The notes under the pieces: model-generated | The model's database searches: none | The model's input: only the letters and a program-made list of their open reading frames with translations | What the model was told of the DNA's origin: nothing | Source of the DNA: Diadema setosum | Lineage: Eukaryota; Echinodermata; Echinoidea; Diadematoida; Diadematidae | Direction of reading: 5' to 3' | DNA length: 64,000 nucleotides | NCBI RefSeq assembly: GCF_964275005.1 | Contig: NC_092689.1 | Location: 1,495,501-1,559,500, forward strand | Made by a program: the position numbers and the translations under genes | Shown: positions 34,860 to 47,040 of the stretch, in pieces | How positions within the stretch are numbered: the first letter of the stretch is position 1 | Layout of the letters: each line of letters starts with the position of its first letter

Positions 34860-36665
34860 AGTGTCCCTTCTGCAAAAAGAAAGTTCTCCTTGTCATCTGT
34901 TATCCTTCCATACCCTCCCACATAAATTTGTTATTTGCCTCTAATAAGCTGTTAAAAATCAAAAATTTGTGTTTGTCTAATTTTGGGCAATTTATGTACA
35001 TGTACAGCAACAACTCACTACCGTCCATTTTCGATTCTATGTTTCCAAGAAATCAATCATTCCATGAGTATCCCACTCAACGTGCCAGCGAATTTCATTT
35101 ACCTATTTTACGAACGATTCTTGCTAATAACACATTTATTTATACTGGCCTAACTTCTTTGAATTTTTTGAAAAATGATATAAGAAATGTCTCTCTATAC
35201 ATAATAAAAGGAGATTAAAGTAATTTCTATAGTAATCATGGTAATATTCTGTTGATTAATCTTCCGCAATCGGATTGTTATTATTTTCAAAGGATTCAGA
35301 ACACTGCTGCCCGCATCATTGAAAAGCTCCCCAAGCATAGTGAAATTTCATGTACTTTTACTCACCTTCACTGGCTCCCCATTGAAAAGCATCTCATATT
35401 TAAGATTCTCCTGTTACTTCAAAATGACATCAGTCCACAATACATTAAGGAATTAATTACCTCACCTGTCCCCACACGTAGTCGTAGATCACAACATCAA
35501 TCCCTTCTGCGCATTCCTAAAGTTAATACAAAGTTTTATGGTGACAGGTCTTTTTCAGTGTATGGAACTCATTACCACAACATATCCGTCAGTCATCTTC
35601 CTTGATCTCATTCAAATCTTCTTTAAAGACTTATTTATTTGTGAACTGTTTTTTTCCTTTTCTTTGTACATGTGTGTGTGTATTGAAAGTAATTCGTTAA
35701 TTATGTTTTATGATAATATTGCAAAGCGCATATAATATAGGGAACATTCATTTGTTATATGCGCTTTTAAAATTTCATTATTATTACCATTACTATTTAT
35801 ATCGCAACTTTATGATCCCACAGAATTGAATTAGCTGTTAGTTTATTTTAATTCCTTTTCAAAGAACTTGCATTACAAATAATATATTGTCACGTATTTT
35901 CTCGTCCCTGTTGTCCTAAGACAATTGCAGAGTAGATTTGATTTTAGTTATATTACTTCTGTATCTATTTCTCTACATTTCCGTGTCCTTTTCACGCATC
36001 CCATTATTTTATGTACTTCTGTCGAGGATCACTGGATCTGTTTTGCCTTTCTGATCGTTGTATTGTCTTCCTGTTATGTTAGTCTTGTCTCATTCTGTCT
36101 TGTGTCTTAGTCTCCCTTTATTAGTTTCGTCTCCCCAGTCTCTTTTGATGTTTATTCGCGTGTGTATGTGTATCTGTTTATAACTCTGTCTTCTTAGTGG
36201 GCTTCCAGACTTTTTTTCAGACCTTTTTCCCAGCCTTTTTTCCTTCGAGCATTATTTTATTTTTCTATTACGATCCACATTCTGTACCTGAGTGGCCCCA
36301 CATTCTACAAGCTTTGTCTCTTTAGTGGGTCCCTGAATTTTTCGATATTTGCGTATTGTTGCAACTGATTGACAAATTGCCGTACATCGACGATGTAGGG
36401 CAATTTGTCAATCAGTTGCAATGAAAACATCTCGACGGAAGAATTTCATGAATTTGCGTATTGTTATTTCATATTTATAACTTCAGTTCTCATGACAACG
36501 TATTGTTATTCCAAGGTTCCCCAATTATATTTTTTATCAGTTTACTTTGTTTTGATTATGCAACCTTATTCTCTAGTACCAAAGAAAGTGAAAGGTCTAT
36601 GCTCTTTACGAAAAATGAAATAAAGCTTGAATTGAATTGAATTGAATTGAATTGAATTGAATTAA
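34860..36665 (+). mobile_element. Two LINE 3' ends, probably nested
   Basis: At 34900-35220 a frame reads FMYMYSNNSLPSIFD, then YPTQRASEFHLPILRT and NDIRNVS, typical of one LINE C-terminus. At 35226-35693 a different one reads FQRIQNTAARIIEKLPKHSE, HLHWLPI and GDRSFSV, then, after a +1 shift, VWNSLPQHIRQSSS. This second copy ends with a GCGCATATAA/TTATATGCGC stem and an ATT-rich tail near 35725-35800. The outer tail AATAAAGCTTGAATTGAATT, with about seven TTGAA units, lies at 36619-36665. All frames are broken. Confidence 0.65.
36361..36451 (+). mobile_element. Hairpin element family 'P1', copy 3 (cleanest copy)
   Basis: A 29-bp arm (36361-36389, starting GCAACTGATTGACAAATTGC) is followed after one base by its inverted copy (36391-36419) with a single mismatch, then a tail to TTCATGA. 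ATTTGCGTATTGTT occurs directly at 36347-36360 and 36452-36465, a perfect 14-bp duplication bracketing the element. It sits inside LINE 3' sequence. Confidence 0.8.
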
Positions 36666-37681
36666 ACTGAACTGAATTGAATAGTAATATCTTACTGTGA
36701 ATCCAAGCTAGACACTCTCTGCCATAATTTTGATGTACTTTATCATAGACAAACATGACAATGACTTCGTCACCGTTGTAACACTAAAGAAATATTTTTG
36801 TAGATAAAGGAGAAGAATGAAAATAGATATTACATGTGTCGTGTTTGTGTGTGTGTGTGAGTGAAGGTGTTACTATCAGACTATATATGCATTCACCAAC
36901 GTCTGCCACTGTTTGCTCCCACAGTTTATAGTGTATCATGCCCGTCTAGAATGTTGACTATGGCTGTGACTATGACTATGATTATGACTATGACTTCATG
37001 ACTATGTTTTATACTTTGGTGTATTTGTTATCGACGGCGCCAAAGTCGTCAACAAGCGGTGCTGTTTTATGGGGCCTTTTTCACATATAGAGCGAGACCT
37101 CTTGAAAGACCTCTAAAAGACCGTAAAATTGACAAATCTTTCAATGATCTTTCAGCAAATGTTCAGCGTAGTTTCAACGATCTCCGTGGGTGTTCATAAT
37201 TCCTAAGTTATCTTCCAATAAACATCATGGTCCCCACATGGCCTCCGAAAGTTATGAAAAGAGTCAAAATAGTACTTCGGCAGACTTTCATGAGAATGAT
37301 CTTTCAATGGTCTTAAAATAGTCCTTCAGCGAACTGTGTGCTCAAGGGTTTTACCAGTCTCTCAGTTGTCTTCCGGCGTTCTCTAAGAAAAAAATTGCCA
37401 CCTTTTCATAGAGGAGATCACTGAAAGATTATTCAGAAATCATTGAAGGATCATTGAAAGGCAAGTCCCTCAGCGATTGTGATTGATCTCTTGAAGATCT
37501 CAGGGAGAAAGTCAGATGATCTTGTAGTGATCTCTAAATAGTCTTATCGGTTTCTCAATCACTACAAAAACGTCGGTGTCAGATTTGACACCATAGGTGT
37601 TAAATCTGAAACCGATCAAGTGTCAATAGAGGACCACACCCAAAGGTGTAAAAAGTATGTTGTGATAGTGTTCAAAAGTGT

Positions 37682-39257
37682 GGCTTGTGCCGAAAGGGTG
37701 GGTTGGGTGGTGGCGCGTCGCGTTAATGGGAACACCACCCTTCGTCCAAAGCCCCCCCGGTTTTGCCGAAAGGGTGCGTTGGGAGCGTTGGGTCGCGTCG
37801 CGTTGACTGGAACCCCACCCTTCGTCCAAAGCCCCCCCCCCCCCCCGGTTTTGCCGAAAGGGTGCGTTGGTACTTTTTCTCATGTAATATTAAAAGACGC
37901 GTTTTGAATTTATATTTAACCTTCAAACAACCATTTCAAAGAGGCTATCGTCCGGATCGGTTTACACTCTATTACAACTTGGTCTACAGCCAGTTGGTCT
38001 AATAGACTGTTTAATATCAGTTGGTCTAATATATACCAGTTGGTCTAGTCATCATTTCGTCCAATTACTGTTTGGTCTAATTGCTATTTGTTGTTTAATA
38101 CAAAACTCGTCTTTTAACCCTATAAAGCCCAAGGGGGGGGGGGGGCACATTGTGCCCCCTACCAGGTTTGTCATTCGCCACTCCTTCGCCCTTAATCCAG
38201 TTTTAACCAAATTTGGTGACTTTTCCAAAAATCTTATTTCCAACATTTTGATATATAGTTTAGCTATATTTGATATTGCTGGTTGCCATGGCAACAATAA
38301 AACTGACAACCATGTCAGTCAGATTTTGCATATTTTTCTGTTCCAATTCCAATTAACCATATTATAATGTATAAAATGGGCGTTTGTTGGCTGAAATTTG
38401 CTGAAGGAGCAAAATGTGAAGTAATTATCGCCCTGAAATGTTTTTCCTATTATTTCCTTTGTTTTTCCGTGACAATGCCATAAAACAGTAGCTATAGTAG
38501 AGATACTTGAAAATAACAGTATTTTCCAAAGATTGCCATTCTATTTTGTGTCATTTTGATTCCTCCACCCAAGTTATACCTCTAATATCATTTGTTTATC
38601 ACATTATCAATCTGCAAACTTAAAATTCCGATATTATTGGACTATGAAATATGATAACTATGCATGTACCTATCCCTAACAATACATCACAGGTCTCATA
38701 ATGTATTTCTTTATTTTGTTATGAATAGCGCCCCCATGTAGTGACCTTGAGAAATTTCAACCATAAAAACTAATGAGCTTTGACTTGCAGATCATTTGTG
38801 GCAAATATGAAAAATATTGGTCTATGATAAGACATACTGGGGATAAAGAAATTATACAGAAAAATCATGTTTTTAGCATATTTCCTATGTATTTCTTTAT
38901 ATTGTGGTAAATAGCGCCCTCTATGTGTCACCATGAAAAAAATCAAGTATGTGGTCATGTAGACTATGAGTTGCTCTACCCATGTGCCAAATGTGACGAT
39001 GAAACATCAAAAAATAACATCAAAATAGCTTGGGCTTTATAGGGTTACATGAGAAAAAGAGAAAAAGTACCAACGCACCCTTTCGGCAAAACCGGGGGGG
39101 GGGGGGGATTTGGACGAAGGGTGGGGTTCCAGTCAACGCGACGCGATCCAACGCTCCCAACGCACCCTTTCGGCAAAACCGGGGGGGCTTTGGACGAAGG
39201 GTGGTGTTCCCATTAACGCGACGCGCCACCACCCAACCCACCCTTTCGGCACAAGCC
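37682..39257. mobile_element. Element with 206-213 bp TIRs (third layer of nest)
   Basis: The left TIR (37682-37887) and right TIR (39045-39257) are near-identical inverted copies from GGCTTGTGCCGAAAGGGTGG to CTCATGTAA. Each contains two internal copies of a GC-rich unit (TTGCCGAAAGGGTGCGTTGG, CGTCGCGTT, CCACCCTTCGTCC, C-run). GTTCAAAAGTGT (37670-37681) and GTTCGAAAGTGT (39258-39269) form a 12-bp target duplication with one mismatch. Between the arms are TTGGTCTAAT repeats (37978-38090) and the inner element. No transposase is present. Confidence 0.85.
38116..39046. mobile_element. Innermost TIR element with AACCCTATAAAGCCCAAG ends
   Basis: AACCCTATAAAGCCCAAG (38116-38133) is perfectly inverted at 39029-39046. 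A G-run and GGGGGGCACATTGTGCCCCC hairpin lie just inside the left end. Its right end abuts the right TIR of the enclosing element. No coding capacity is recognised. Confidence 0.7.
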
Positions 39258-39779
39258 GTTCGAAAGTGTTCACTTGGCGCTTCGTAGTGCTGATTTGACA
39301 CTGTAGCTCTTGATCGTCTTGCTGAAGTGCAAAATTAGCAAGAAGAACAATAACTATTAAAGAAACTATTCCAAAAACAATTTTAAATTTTGAAGTGACA
39401 CCCGGAGGTGTTAATCTAACACCACAAATGAGCACCGGAAATATAACACCAGCTCGGTGTTTTATATTTAACATTGGACTTTTTGCAGTGGTGAATGTTC
39501 GACAATTTTCAAGGTCCTGCAAAGAACTCTTGATGAATTTGTTGGAAAAATTTGGGTTTTTTGTTTTGTCTCTCAAAAGTCTTTCGAGGGGGTTTAGAGC
39601 CATTCCACATAGACACTGTTTTATCTGGTTTTAGAGACTGATGATGGTATCTTACTAATTTTAGGACTCTCAGTGGTCTCTCAAGCGTCTCCGTCATGTG
39701 GAATGGGGACCTTAAAAACAATGCTTAGAGAGCATGCACATGTCGTCTGGGTGGACTATATACAAGTGGGATAAATTCC

Positions 39780-39880
39780 TTAGGTAGGTAGGTAGGTCGG
39801 TAGGTAGGTATTTATTTCCGTTAAAACATATAAAAATTACAGTTTAAAATGGCTGGAGTCCATCCTATCCATATTCAAAA
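39780..39880 (-). mobile_element. Probable reverse-oriented retroelement 3' tail
   Basis: A (TAGG)n run followed by TATTTATTTCCG reads on the minus strand as CGGAAATAAATA(CCTA)n. That is the usual form of a LINE/SINE 3' end with a polyadenylation-like word and a short-repeat tail. No coding remnant was traced. Confidence 0.4.
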
Positions 39881-42313
39881 AGAAGTAGTATGCACTCCCT
39901 TCTTCCTTACTCCTCTTCTTCTTTTATAAAGCAAGTCGCACTTCGAACCCGCAAACTTATATCTGATACGAGAGCTACTAGCATGACTAGCACGTCACTT
40001 TGCTTTGTGGCCCCGGGTTTGTGACACTTCCGTTTGCTTCACGTTATATCTCCAGCTCATCTCATTATGAATAATGAATAAATGAATAAATATTGTATTC
40101 CGGGCGATCACATAAAGCTAATTTTGGTTTTGTTTTGAGGTTTTTTTTTTTCACGTATTATAATAATACAGAAACCATCAAAACAAACAAATCAAATCTA
40201 ATCAAATTTGCATTCTCAAGGTGAACGAGAATTGTAGCGTTTCCTTCTTTCACCACCTTAACACACATGACCCGCGGTGGACCACAAGCTTCAAGGGTCA
40301 GTTTTAATATCAAATTTAAAGAGGCATTAGGCCTAAGCAGAAAAATATGTCTGGGAATCCCGAGTTGCTACATAATGTTGTCGTTGTTGTCGTTTTTCAA
40401 GAGCGATCTTTGTTCATGGAATTTCCCACATCTCAAGCCAAACAAACAAAAGAAAAAAAAAACACAATTTGACAGTCTATCGTACAGATGTGAAGACGTG
40501 AAACGTATTTGAAACGAGCTCTGAACACCGGTAAGAAACTTCAAAGCGTGTAGACATATAGATATTTCGTATTATCTGAATTTTCCTATTAAGTGAATGT
40601 ATGTAAATGTATTGCAAGTGAATGAGGGAAATGTAGTTGATTGAAGTGAATGTATATGGCAATGAATGTAGAGAAATCGTTACAGCCTATATGAACTGTA
40701 TATCCTACGTTAGACATCTCGGGTATATGGTCTTATCTGCGCGTGTCGTTTGTGCTAACATCATTTGTGACTTTAAGTCTCGTTCGCCATAGAAGTAATA
40801 TCTTACACCACAGTAATGTCATTTAATGTAAATCCCTGATTCATCTCTTCAGTTATTTCGTCTCTAATATGGGAATGAAGGAGAGGAGAAGGACGAGCTA
40901 CATATGCCTGAGTGTAAACTATCAAATCAGTTAGACACGGTATGACGACTGTGCTTGATATCACTCCGGGATATCACGGACAAAGAGAAAGTACTGGCCA
41001 ACTAATAATACAAGCAAAAATAGGTAAATCTGAAAAAGAGAGTGTTTTCAAATCTATTCCATGATTAAGCATAAAAAGAAAACATAAAGAATTGTCTTCT
41101 TAAGATCTTTATTTTGGCAGTTTTGATGATTTACAGATTAAGGACGTTACATCTGAGGGTAAAAAGTGGCTATACGTTTCCTGCAATATTTCAAAGTAGC
41201 TCGTTAGAGGGTTTGCCTATTGCGCCATACCTCTGATCTCTAATTGCTTGATAGACAACGTGTACACATGACTCGAAGCTGTTCGCCAGTTGACACATGG
41301 ATTGCGTCTGTGGCGCCAACTCGACGTAATAGAACGGTCCTGTAATGTCTTCGGAATTTCTGCATGCTTTATCCAAAAAAAAAAAAAAAAAATGCCCTTA
41401 AAGTTAACATTCAAAGAAAATTTAAATGCTGTGTTTCTGCTAGAATCTTGGAAAGGACAAAATGTAAGACTTTTATTCATTTCACAACGGGGAATGCAAC
41501 AAGAGCAAAGAGAAATTTCGTTCAATGTTTGCGGTAATACCAGCACTTCGAATGAATTCGGGAAAATTCGGTGAAGGTTTTACTGACGTCATAAAAATGG
41601 ACCAATCTAACAGCAGCAGACGACGTGTCACAAGTAAATCACCAATCATAAATGCATTCATTGTTACTGAAAAAGAGGTTGAATTACTTCGAATTACGCT
41701 ATTTGTGATATTCTTGGAATGAAAAAGGTGGCACTGAACGCTGCTGTACCAGTGCCCTGCTTAGAAACCATCACTGGAAAGGCATTACGATTTTAGAGTG
41801 CAAGGGCCATCGCATTTTCGAATTTGAAAAGCTCGTCTAACAATGCTGAATGTGAATGACCAACAAACCACCCCTCGCTGCAGTGCGGCTGAATTAATGC
41901 ATAACTCAACTTACGGTAGACTAAGATTCACTTTGCATTGGTATAGCATTTATCTCGGCTAAATACCAATAAAACGCTCACCAAGAAAATCAGTTACACC
42001 TTCAGTGACCTTTGAACCTCTAAATTGTCTATAGGACGTAGTATGCTTTTGCTTGCTGAGTCCATTCTGTGACGTCACAAATATCAGGCTTGTTCGGCGA
42101 ATTTTGGTAGATTTTCGAAATAGAAAGGAGACTGACATTCTCCTTTATGTTGCACAAATCTTAGCTGGGGCTAGCTACAACCAGAGTAATATCAAGAATG
42201 TCTAAGGAACATTACAGAGTAGAGTTTGTAAGATCCTGAAACGTCAAGGTGAGACGTGGAATGGTAATGTCACGGAAACCTTCAGGACATCCAATCTTAA
42301 CCACATGACGAGA
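39881..42313. other. Spacer without recognised gene
   Basis: AT-rich sequence. A minus-strand open stretch at 41191-41546 shows no family I recognise and contains a poly-A-coded Phe run. I see no mobile element with clear ends. Confidence 0.45.
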
Positions 42314-43889
42314 CAGGCGCGGTGGAGCAACCCAATTTGCATCTCATTATCGCCCCGTTCTATTTGAATTTCCAACGGGCATCCACGGCTGCCCGAAACT
42401 GTGTGCATGAAAAAGTCAAATCTTTACCTTCTCCTTGTGCCGCTATGCGTGCCGCTAGTAAACTCAAACTTCCCACACTATTTTTTAAAAACCTTCCTTT
42501 TGATGAAAAAATTATTTGCTGCACTAGAACTTGAGATATTAAAGCGTTTTGAAATTCACCTCTCGCAAAACATGCTCTCTGTTTTTTTCCGACTGGACTA
42601 TGGCCGGGCTCCAGTGTGTCCGAAATTGGCAACATAAGTTTATCAGGCCTCAATCCATATATGGTGAAAGTTTTCGCTTGGTTCCACTTGTACTTTTTGA
42701 GAAATCAACTTGTTTCTACAGGGTTTGGAATAGAAAATTGTAGTCAGCGAAACGATTGAAAATGACGTCATTTCTTTTCCCGTAATATTGGGCATGCGTG
42801 GTACGTGAGATTCAGGATTTCGTGCTCATTGTTGGTTTGCATGTGACGCAGTCAGTTTTGCTGAGTGTCGCACGGCGGTGACTGCTGAGCTGCTGCCGCG
42901 CACGCTGCATGCAGCAAAGCTTTGTGTGTGCTGTGACATACAGTCACGCGATTATATATACATGGGACCGACCTGCACGCTTTGCGTTCGTGTCATTTTT
43001 TACATCACCTTCTGTTTTTTCCCGACACAACCATGGCCGGGAATATTACGGTATGACATTTAAAATGCAAGCAGATAAATAAATTTCGATGTACTTTGTT
43101 CGAATGGCGCTTTGGTTCCGCAATCACACTTCGTGAATTTTAGGATGATTTTCGAGGCATATTTTTGGTAATTTTGCTCGCCAGGTTTTCGCTAAAATTT
43201 CACATTTTATCATTGTCAAATCCTTTAATATGTTATATGTGCATATTCGGACATGTTTTCAGATTCAAACTCACTCAATTTTAATCCGAAAATAGGTTTC
43301 CTTAAATTGTTATTACCTTGAGAAGTTGTTTACTTTTTCTCAACTACACGAGTACATGTTGTTTACTTTATGCAAATGAGGCTCGGCTGCCGATGGATTT
43401 CTGCGAGATAATAAGCCAGTTCGTAGTTCCACTTTGCGCATGAGCAGAAAAAGGTCATTTGTACCAAGAGGCAAGTTGGTTTTTAAATTCACTGAGATAA
43501 GCATCTGTCATATACAATGATTATTCATGCAATCCTGGTAAATGTTGCTTGCCAGTACGTCCACCTGACAGCAAACCTGGTACAGTGTATTTGGCAATAA
43601 GAATAAAACAGTTTTTTAATGCGTTCAATGAAAAACAATGAAATGGATGCTTCCCCGCCGGTTGATTGACGGACCATTCCGGTCACCTGGTCTATGCAAG
43701 TTCATTCATTGTTTGAACACGAATTCCATGAATTAGGCCTATTACGTCGGGCAAGCTTACCGGTACCAATAATGTCTCTTTGAAAACGATTGAAGTGCCT
43801 AACCAACCGAGAAAAAAGAAAGGTCATTTGTACCAACGTGCCCATGAGCTAATTACGAACTAGCTTATTGGGGTGCTCCACCGCGCCTG
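42314..43889. mobile_element. TIR element with CAGGCGCGGTGGAGCA ends
   Basis: CAGGCGCGGTGGAGCAACCCAAT at the left (42314 onward) is inverted at the right (ATTGGGGTGCTCCACCGCGCCTG, ending 43889) with one mismatch. GAGA flanks both sides directly (42310-42313 and 43890-43893), a possible 4-bp target duplication. The words AATAAGCCAGTTCGTAGTTC (43425) and CTAATTACGAACTAGCTTATT (43850) form a second inverted pair inside. No transposase is seen. Confidence 0.55.
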
Positions 43890-43924
43890 GAGATGATAGC
43901 AAGAAGTTGAATCTCTGCAGAAGA

Positions 43925-44560
43925 AACCGAAAATGCCGACCAATCACCTTCGTTGCTTGTGGAGGGGACATCATGGCGTCACCGTTTCTCGGTCAACCGT
44001 TCACCGGGATTGCTCGGCGGTTGACTTAATGTCCATGGATTATTTGTTGCTCTTCGTTGCTGGGCTAAATAGCACAGAATGGTTCGGACTTGACACTGGC
44101 GACATGTTGTCTTCACGGATGAAAGCCGCTGCATCGTTGGTAGCGGCTCAGTGATGATCTGAGCTGGCATTCATTCTGGTGGAAAACGCCACTGGTGGTT
44201 CCGGTAGGAAACTTCAACACCGTCGCATACCGGGATGTCTTTGAGAACCGTGCTGTCTTCCACATGCAAGATGAGTACGTATGGACGGGATTTCCGACTG
44301 AAAGACGACAATGCTTGGTCGCACATGGCCGCTGTGAAATTCCCCGCGGCAGACAGTTGCTATGGCTATCTTGCTCGCCGGTATGAACCCTATAGAGCAT
44401 GAATGGGATCGCCTATCGGGCCGAGACATCAAAGACAGAGACGCTATCCCTCAAACTGTGCAGGAGTTGGCAGACGTTCTCAGGAAAGGATGGGATGCTA
44501 TGCGTACGTGACGTTCTTAACACACTGTTATAGTGTTGAAACTTCAATCAAATCGAAATC
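43925..44560 (+). pseudogene. Tc1/mariner transposase remnant
   Basis: Fragments in three frames follow the Tc1 order: helix-turn-helix piece VTVSRSTVHR (about 43980), HWRHVVFTDESR with the first catalytic Asp (about 44090), GSGSVMI, then GKTPLVVPVGNFNTVAYRDV (about 44190), KDDNAWSHMA with the second catalytic Asp (about 44310), and HEWDRLSGRDIKDRDAIPQT then VQELADVLRKGWDAM with the catalytic Glu (about 44400-44510). Frameshifts, stops and internal deletions show it is dead. It starts only tens of bases after the right end of the TIR element 42314-43889. Confidence 0.8.
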
Positions 44561-45804
44561 ACTGATTTTTATTTTTTTTATAGATACTTACAGTTAATCG
44601 CTTCTCTCGTGATGTTCAATTATTTTGATTTTCTTACGTATAATCTTATACAATCATTGTTTTTTGTTACATAAAAATCATTATCATAATCAAATGGTAT
44701 CATATCTACTTCTGATGTGATTCATTAATTCTTTATGAATCGTCATTAAAGTTTAGAATACTTAAAATCTCATAAATCATCTGAATACCGAATGATAAGC
44801 ATGACTTCCACACTCACGGGTTTAAGGCACTCTTTTTTAAATGTCAAAATGCCTCTTCGATACCATTTTCATAAAAACAAAGTGAAGGGTATCTAATAAT
44901 AAACATGTATATATGTGATACGTGTACTACCAAATCATATAATTCATGATAATGACTATTACTCGGTAAAAAGCAATAATTGCTTCAGTTTCTGATTATG
45001 TCAAGGCTCGAATATATGGAGGATGCCCCCCCCCCCCCCGCCCTCAAAAATGAATAAATATAAATAAAAAAATATATATAACGAGAATGAAATCATTAAA
45101 ATGAAACATCAAAATGAGAAAATAAACCATGATAACGTAAAAATAGACGGGTATGGTAAAGTGCTTCAAATGTCACGTAAGAAAATAAACAATGAATTGA
45201 AGCGTAAACATGATTTTTCTATGACATCACATACTCATGATGACCTTTTCTGTTATTGGATAGATAGCATCTAACGGTTAAATTCTGCCAAGAGAAACTA
45301 GCTTGGCCGAATTTGACCGCAAAATATAGACTGAATTCGGCCATAAAGACCAGATCGAAAACCGATCTGGCAAACCCTGGTCAGCACAATTAGCTGAAAT
45401 ACCTACAGTTATCAAGCACTAAGCCGCAAGTAATCCTCACCTATTCTGAACATGCTGAATGAGAAAAATGCATGAAAACAATGTATTCATGACATCTATA
45501 ATTAGATTGTGGTCCCGGACCAACGAGCCACAACTAATGTAGAGCATTGCATTTTATATATACCTGTGTTTCTGTTTCTTCTTAGCACAATCAATCTGAG
45601 GTTCGCAAAAGCCGGTTTTATTTTTCTCCGTTTCACTAAATATTATATCGAAAGTGCTGGCTATTCTATTATCACATGGATGATCGCTTGTTTCCAGAAA
45701 AACAATTACTTTTGGGCATCTTTAGTAGATGTGTATAGTTTTGATTCTTGAATATATTCTCTCTCTATATATATTATATATTACGTATCATAGATCATAT
45801 ACAT

Positions 45805-45872
<68 letters not shown>

Positions 45873-47018
45873 TTGCAACTAAGTTATTCCTTCATCCCTT
45901 TGTATTATTCTGATTGTGTGCTTTCCTCTTTCACCGCAGTGTATATAAACATGACACAAAATTTCACGGTATATGCAAAGTTGGTAGAATAATCATTGTG
46001 AATGCCTTGGCCATTGTGAAAACAAAAAAGCCAAACTTACATCAAAGAAGACAATATCTATGTGGCTCTTGTGGTTTTTTCGTTAATATTCCTATCATAA
46101 CTTTACCAACTGAGTGAGAGAAAAACAACATTTTGCTATTATCATTATTATTATCAATATCACCATCTTCATTCAATCAGGCAAGCATTACAATTAAATA
46201 TATTTACATGGAAATGGCACAGCTGATATGTAATAATGTATAATATGACCAGAGAAACAACTACGGCTCACAATAGAAATTGTTTTACTGTTATACTTAG
46301 GCATGTGATCCCTGTTCTTCAGCATAAGATGTCATTATTTTCGTTGGATGACACAATACATGGTTTTAGAACGTAAGATTTACGTCTTGTTCGAAGTCAT
46401 GTAACGATTTACATTTAGTGTCAGGATACTGAGATGGGTCGTCCATCCGACCACATCCTCCACACAATATACGTATTACTATAGTTCGCAAACTCATTGG
46501 CTTGCTGGTCAGATACTCTACGTGTTTCGAAACATGTTTACGTTTGTGGTCTTTACCAATCTGAAAGAATTCACAGTTCGTATCTCAGTATCATCTGTAC
46601 CTTTGACGTTAGGATCACAACTTTTCGAAACCAATCATTACTATATGAATTTGTGATGAGGGAGTGTGGAGGGTAGATTTAGCTCAAGCCAAAGTTTGAA
46701 TTTAGGTCAGCTATTGTTTGCGTATATCTTTTTCTCAGAAACAAAGTTGCATATGGAGACAATTTTCTGGAGACATATCATTTCCGGCATGGTTCATCGT
46801 CAAAATAATTATAAGTGTCTTGAGCCAAAACAGTATGTCGCGCGACCAAGTCAACCACAACAAGCAAATAATGAGAAACATCGTGCAAATGAGTGTGTGT
46901 ACTTGTGTTTTTCTTCATAAATGTATCAAAAGTGTCATGACAACAACAAATTTAAATGCTATACTAAATGAGTACAGCTAAGTGCTGGTTTACAAGGCTA
47001 TTAATTCCATTTCGATTA
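44561..47018. other. Gene B upstream region
   Basis: It contains a C-run (45027-45040) and a (CA)n/(TA)n microsatellite at about 45804-45870. The rest is AT-rich. I find no gene, no kB consensus and no clear promoter, but a non-coding first exon of gene B should lie in or upstream of it. Confidence 0.5.
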
Positions 47019-47040
47019 ATTTTCTGTCATCAGTTATAGA

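Larger units (their letters stand above)
37560..39490. mobile_element. CACT-ended element (second layer of nest)
   Basis: The left terminus CACTACAAAAACGTCGGTGT and right terminus (complement) CACTGCAAAAAGTCCAATGT are inverted copies. Subterminal GGTGTTA/TAACACC words lie on both sides. The CACTRCAAAAA end suggests a CACTA-like MITE. No target duplication is visible. Confidence 0.55.
37069..39712. mobile_element. Outermost layer of a four-deep nest of inverted-repeat elements
   Basis: The left end (TTTTTCACATATAGAGCGAG then ACCTCTTGAAAGACCTCT) is the inverted counterpart of the right end (complement of CACATGACGGAGACGCTTGA then GAGACCACTGAGAG). The match covers about 60 bp with divergence. 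The left arm is rich in TCTTTCAATGATC-type subrepeats. It encloses the elements at 37560-39490, 37682-39257 and 38116-39046. Confidence 0.5.

Noticed and set aside
41191..41546. Minus-strand frames that look moderately protein-like
   Set aside because: No family recognised, overlapping frames disagree, and a poly-Phe run is encoded by an A-tract. Kept only as unassigned spacer.
43925..44560. Active Tc1 transposase gene
   Set aside because: The domain order is right, but frameshifts, stops and an internal deletion break it, and no intact terminal repeats were found around it.
16802..47018. A third TNIP1-like copy or other host gene between A and B
   Set aside because: I searched the translations for the UBAN core, EIKRLN and the exon 2 motif and found none. 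The recognisable coding traces are transposon-derived.
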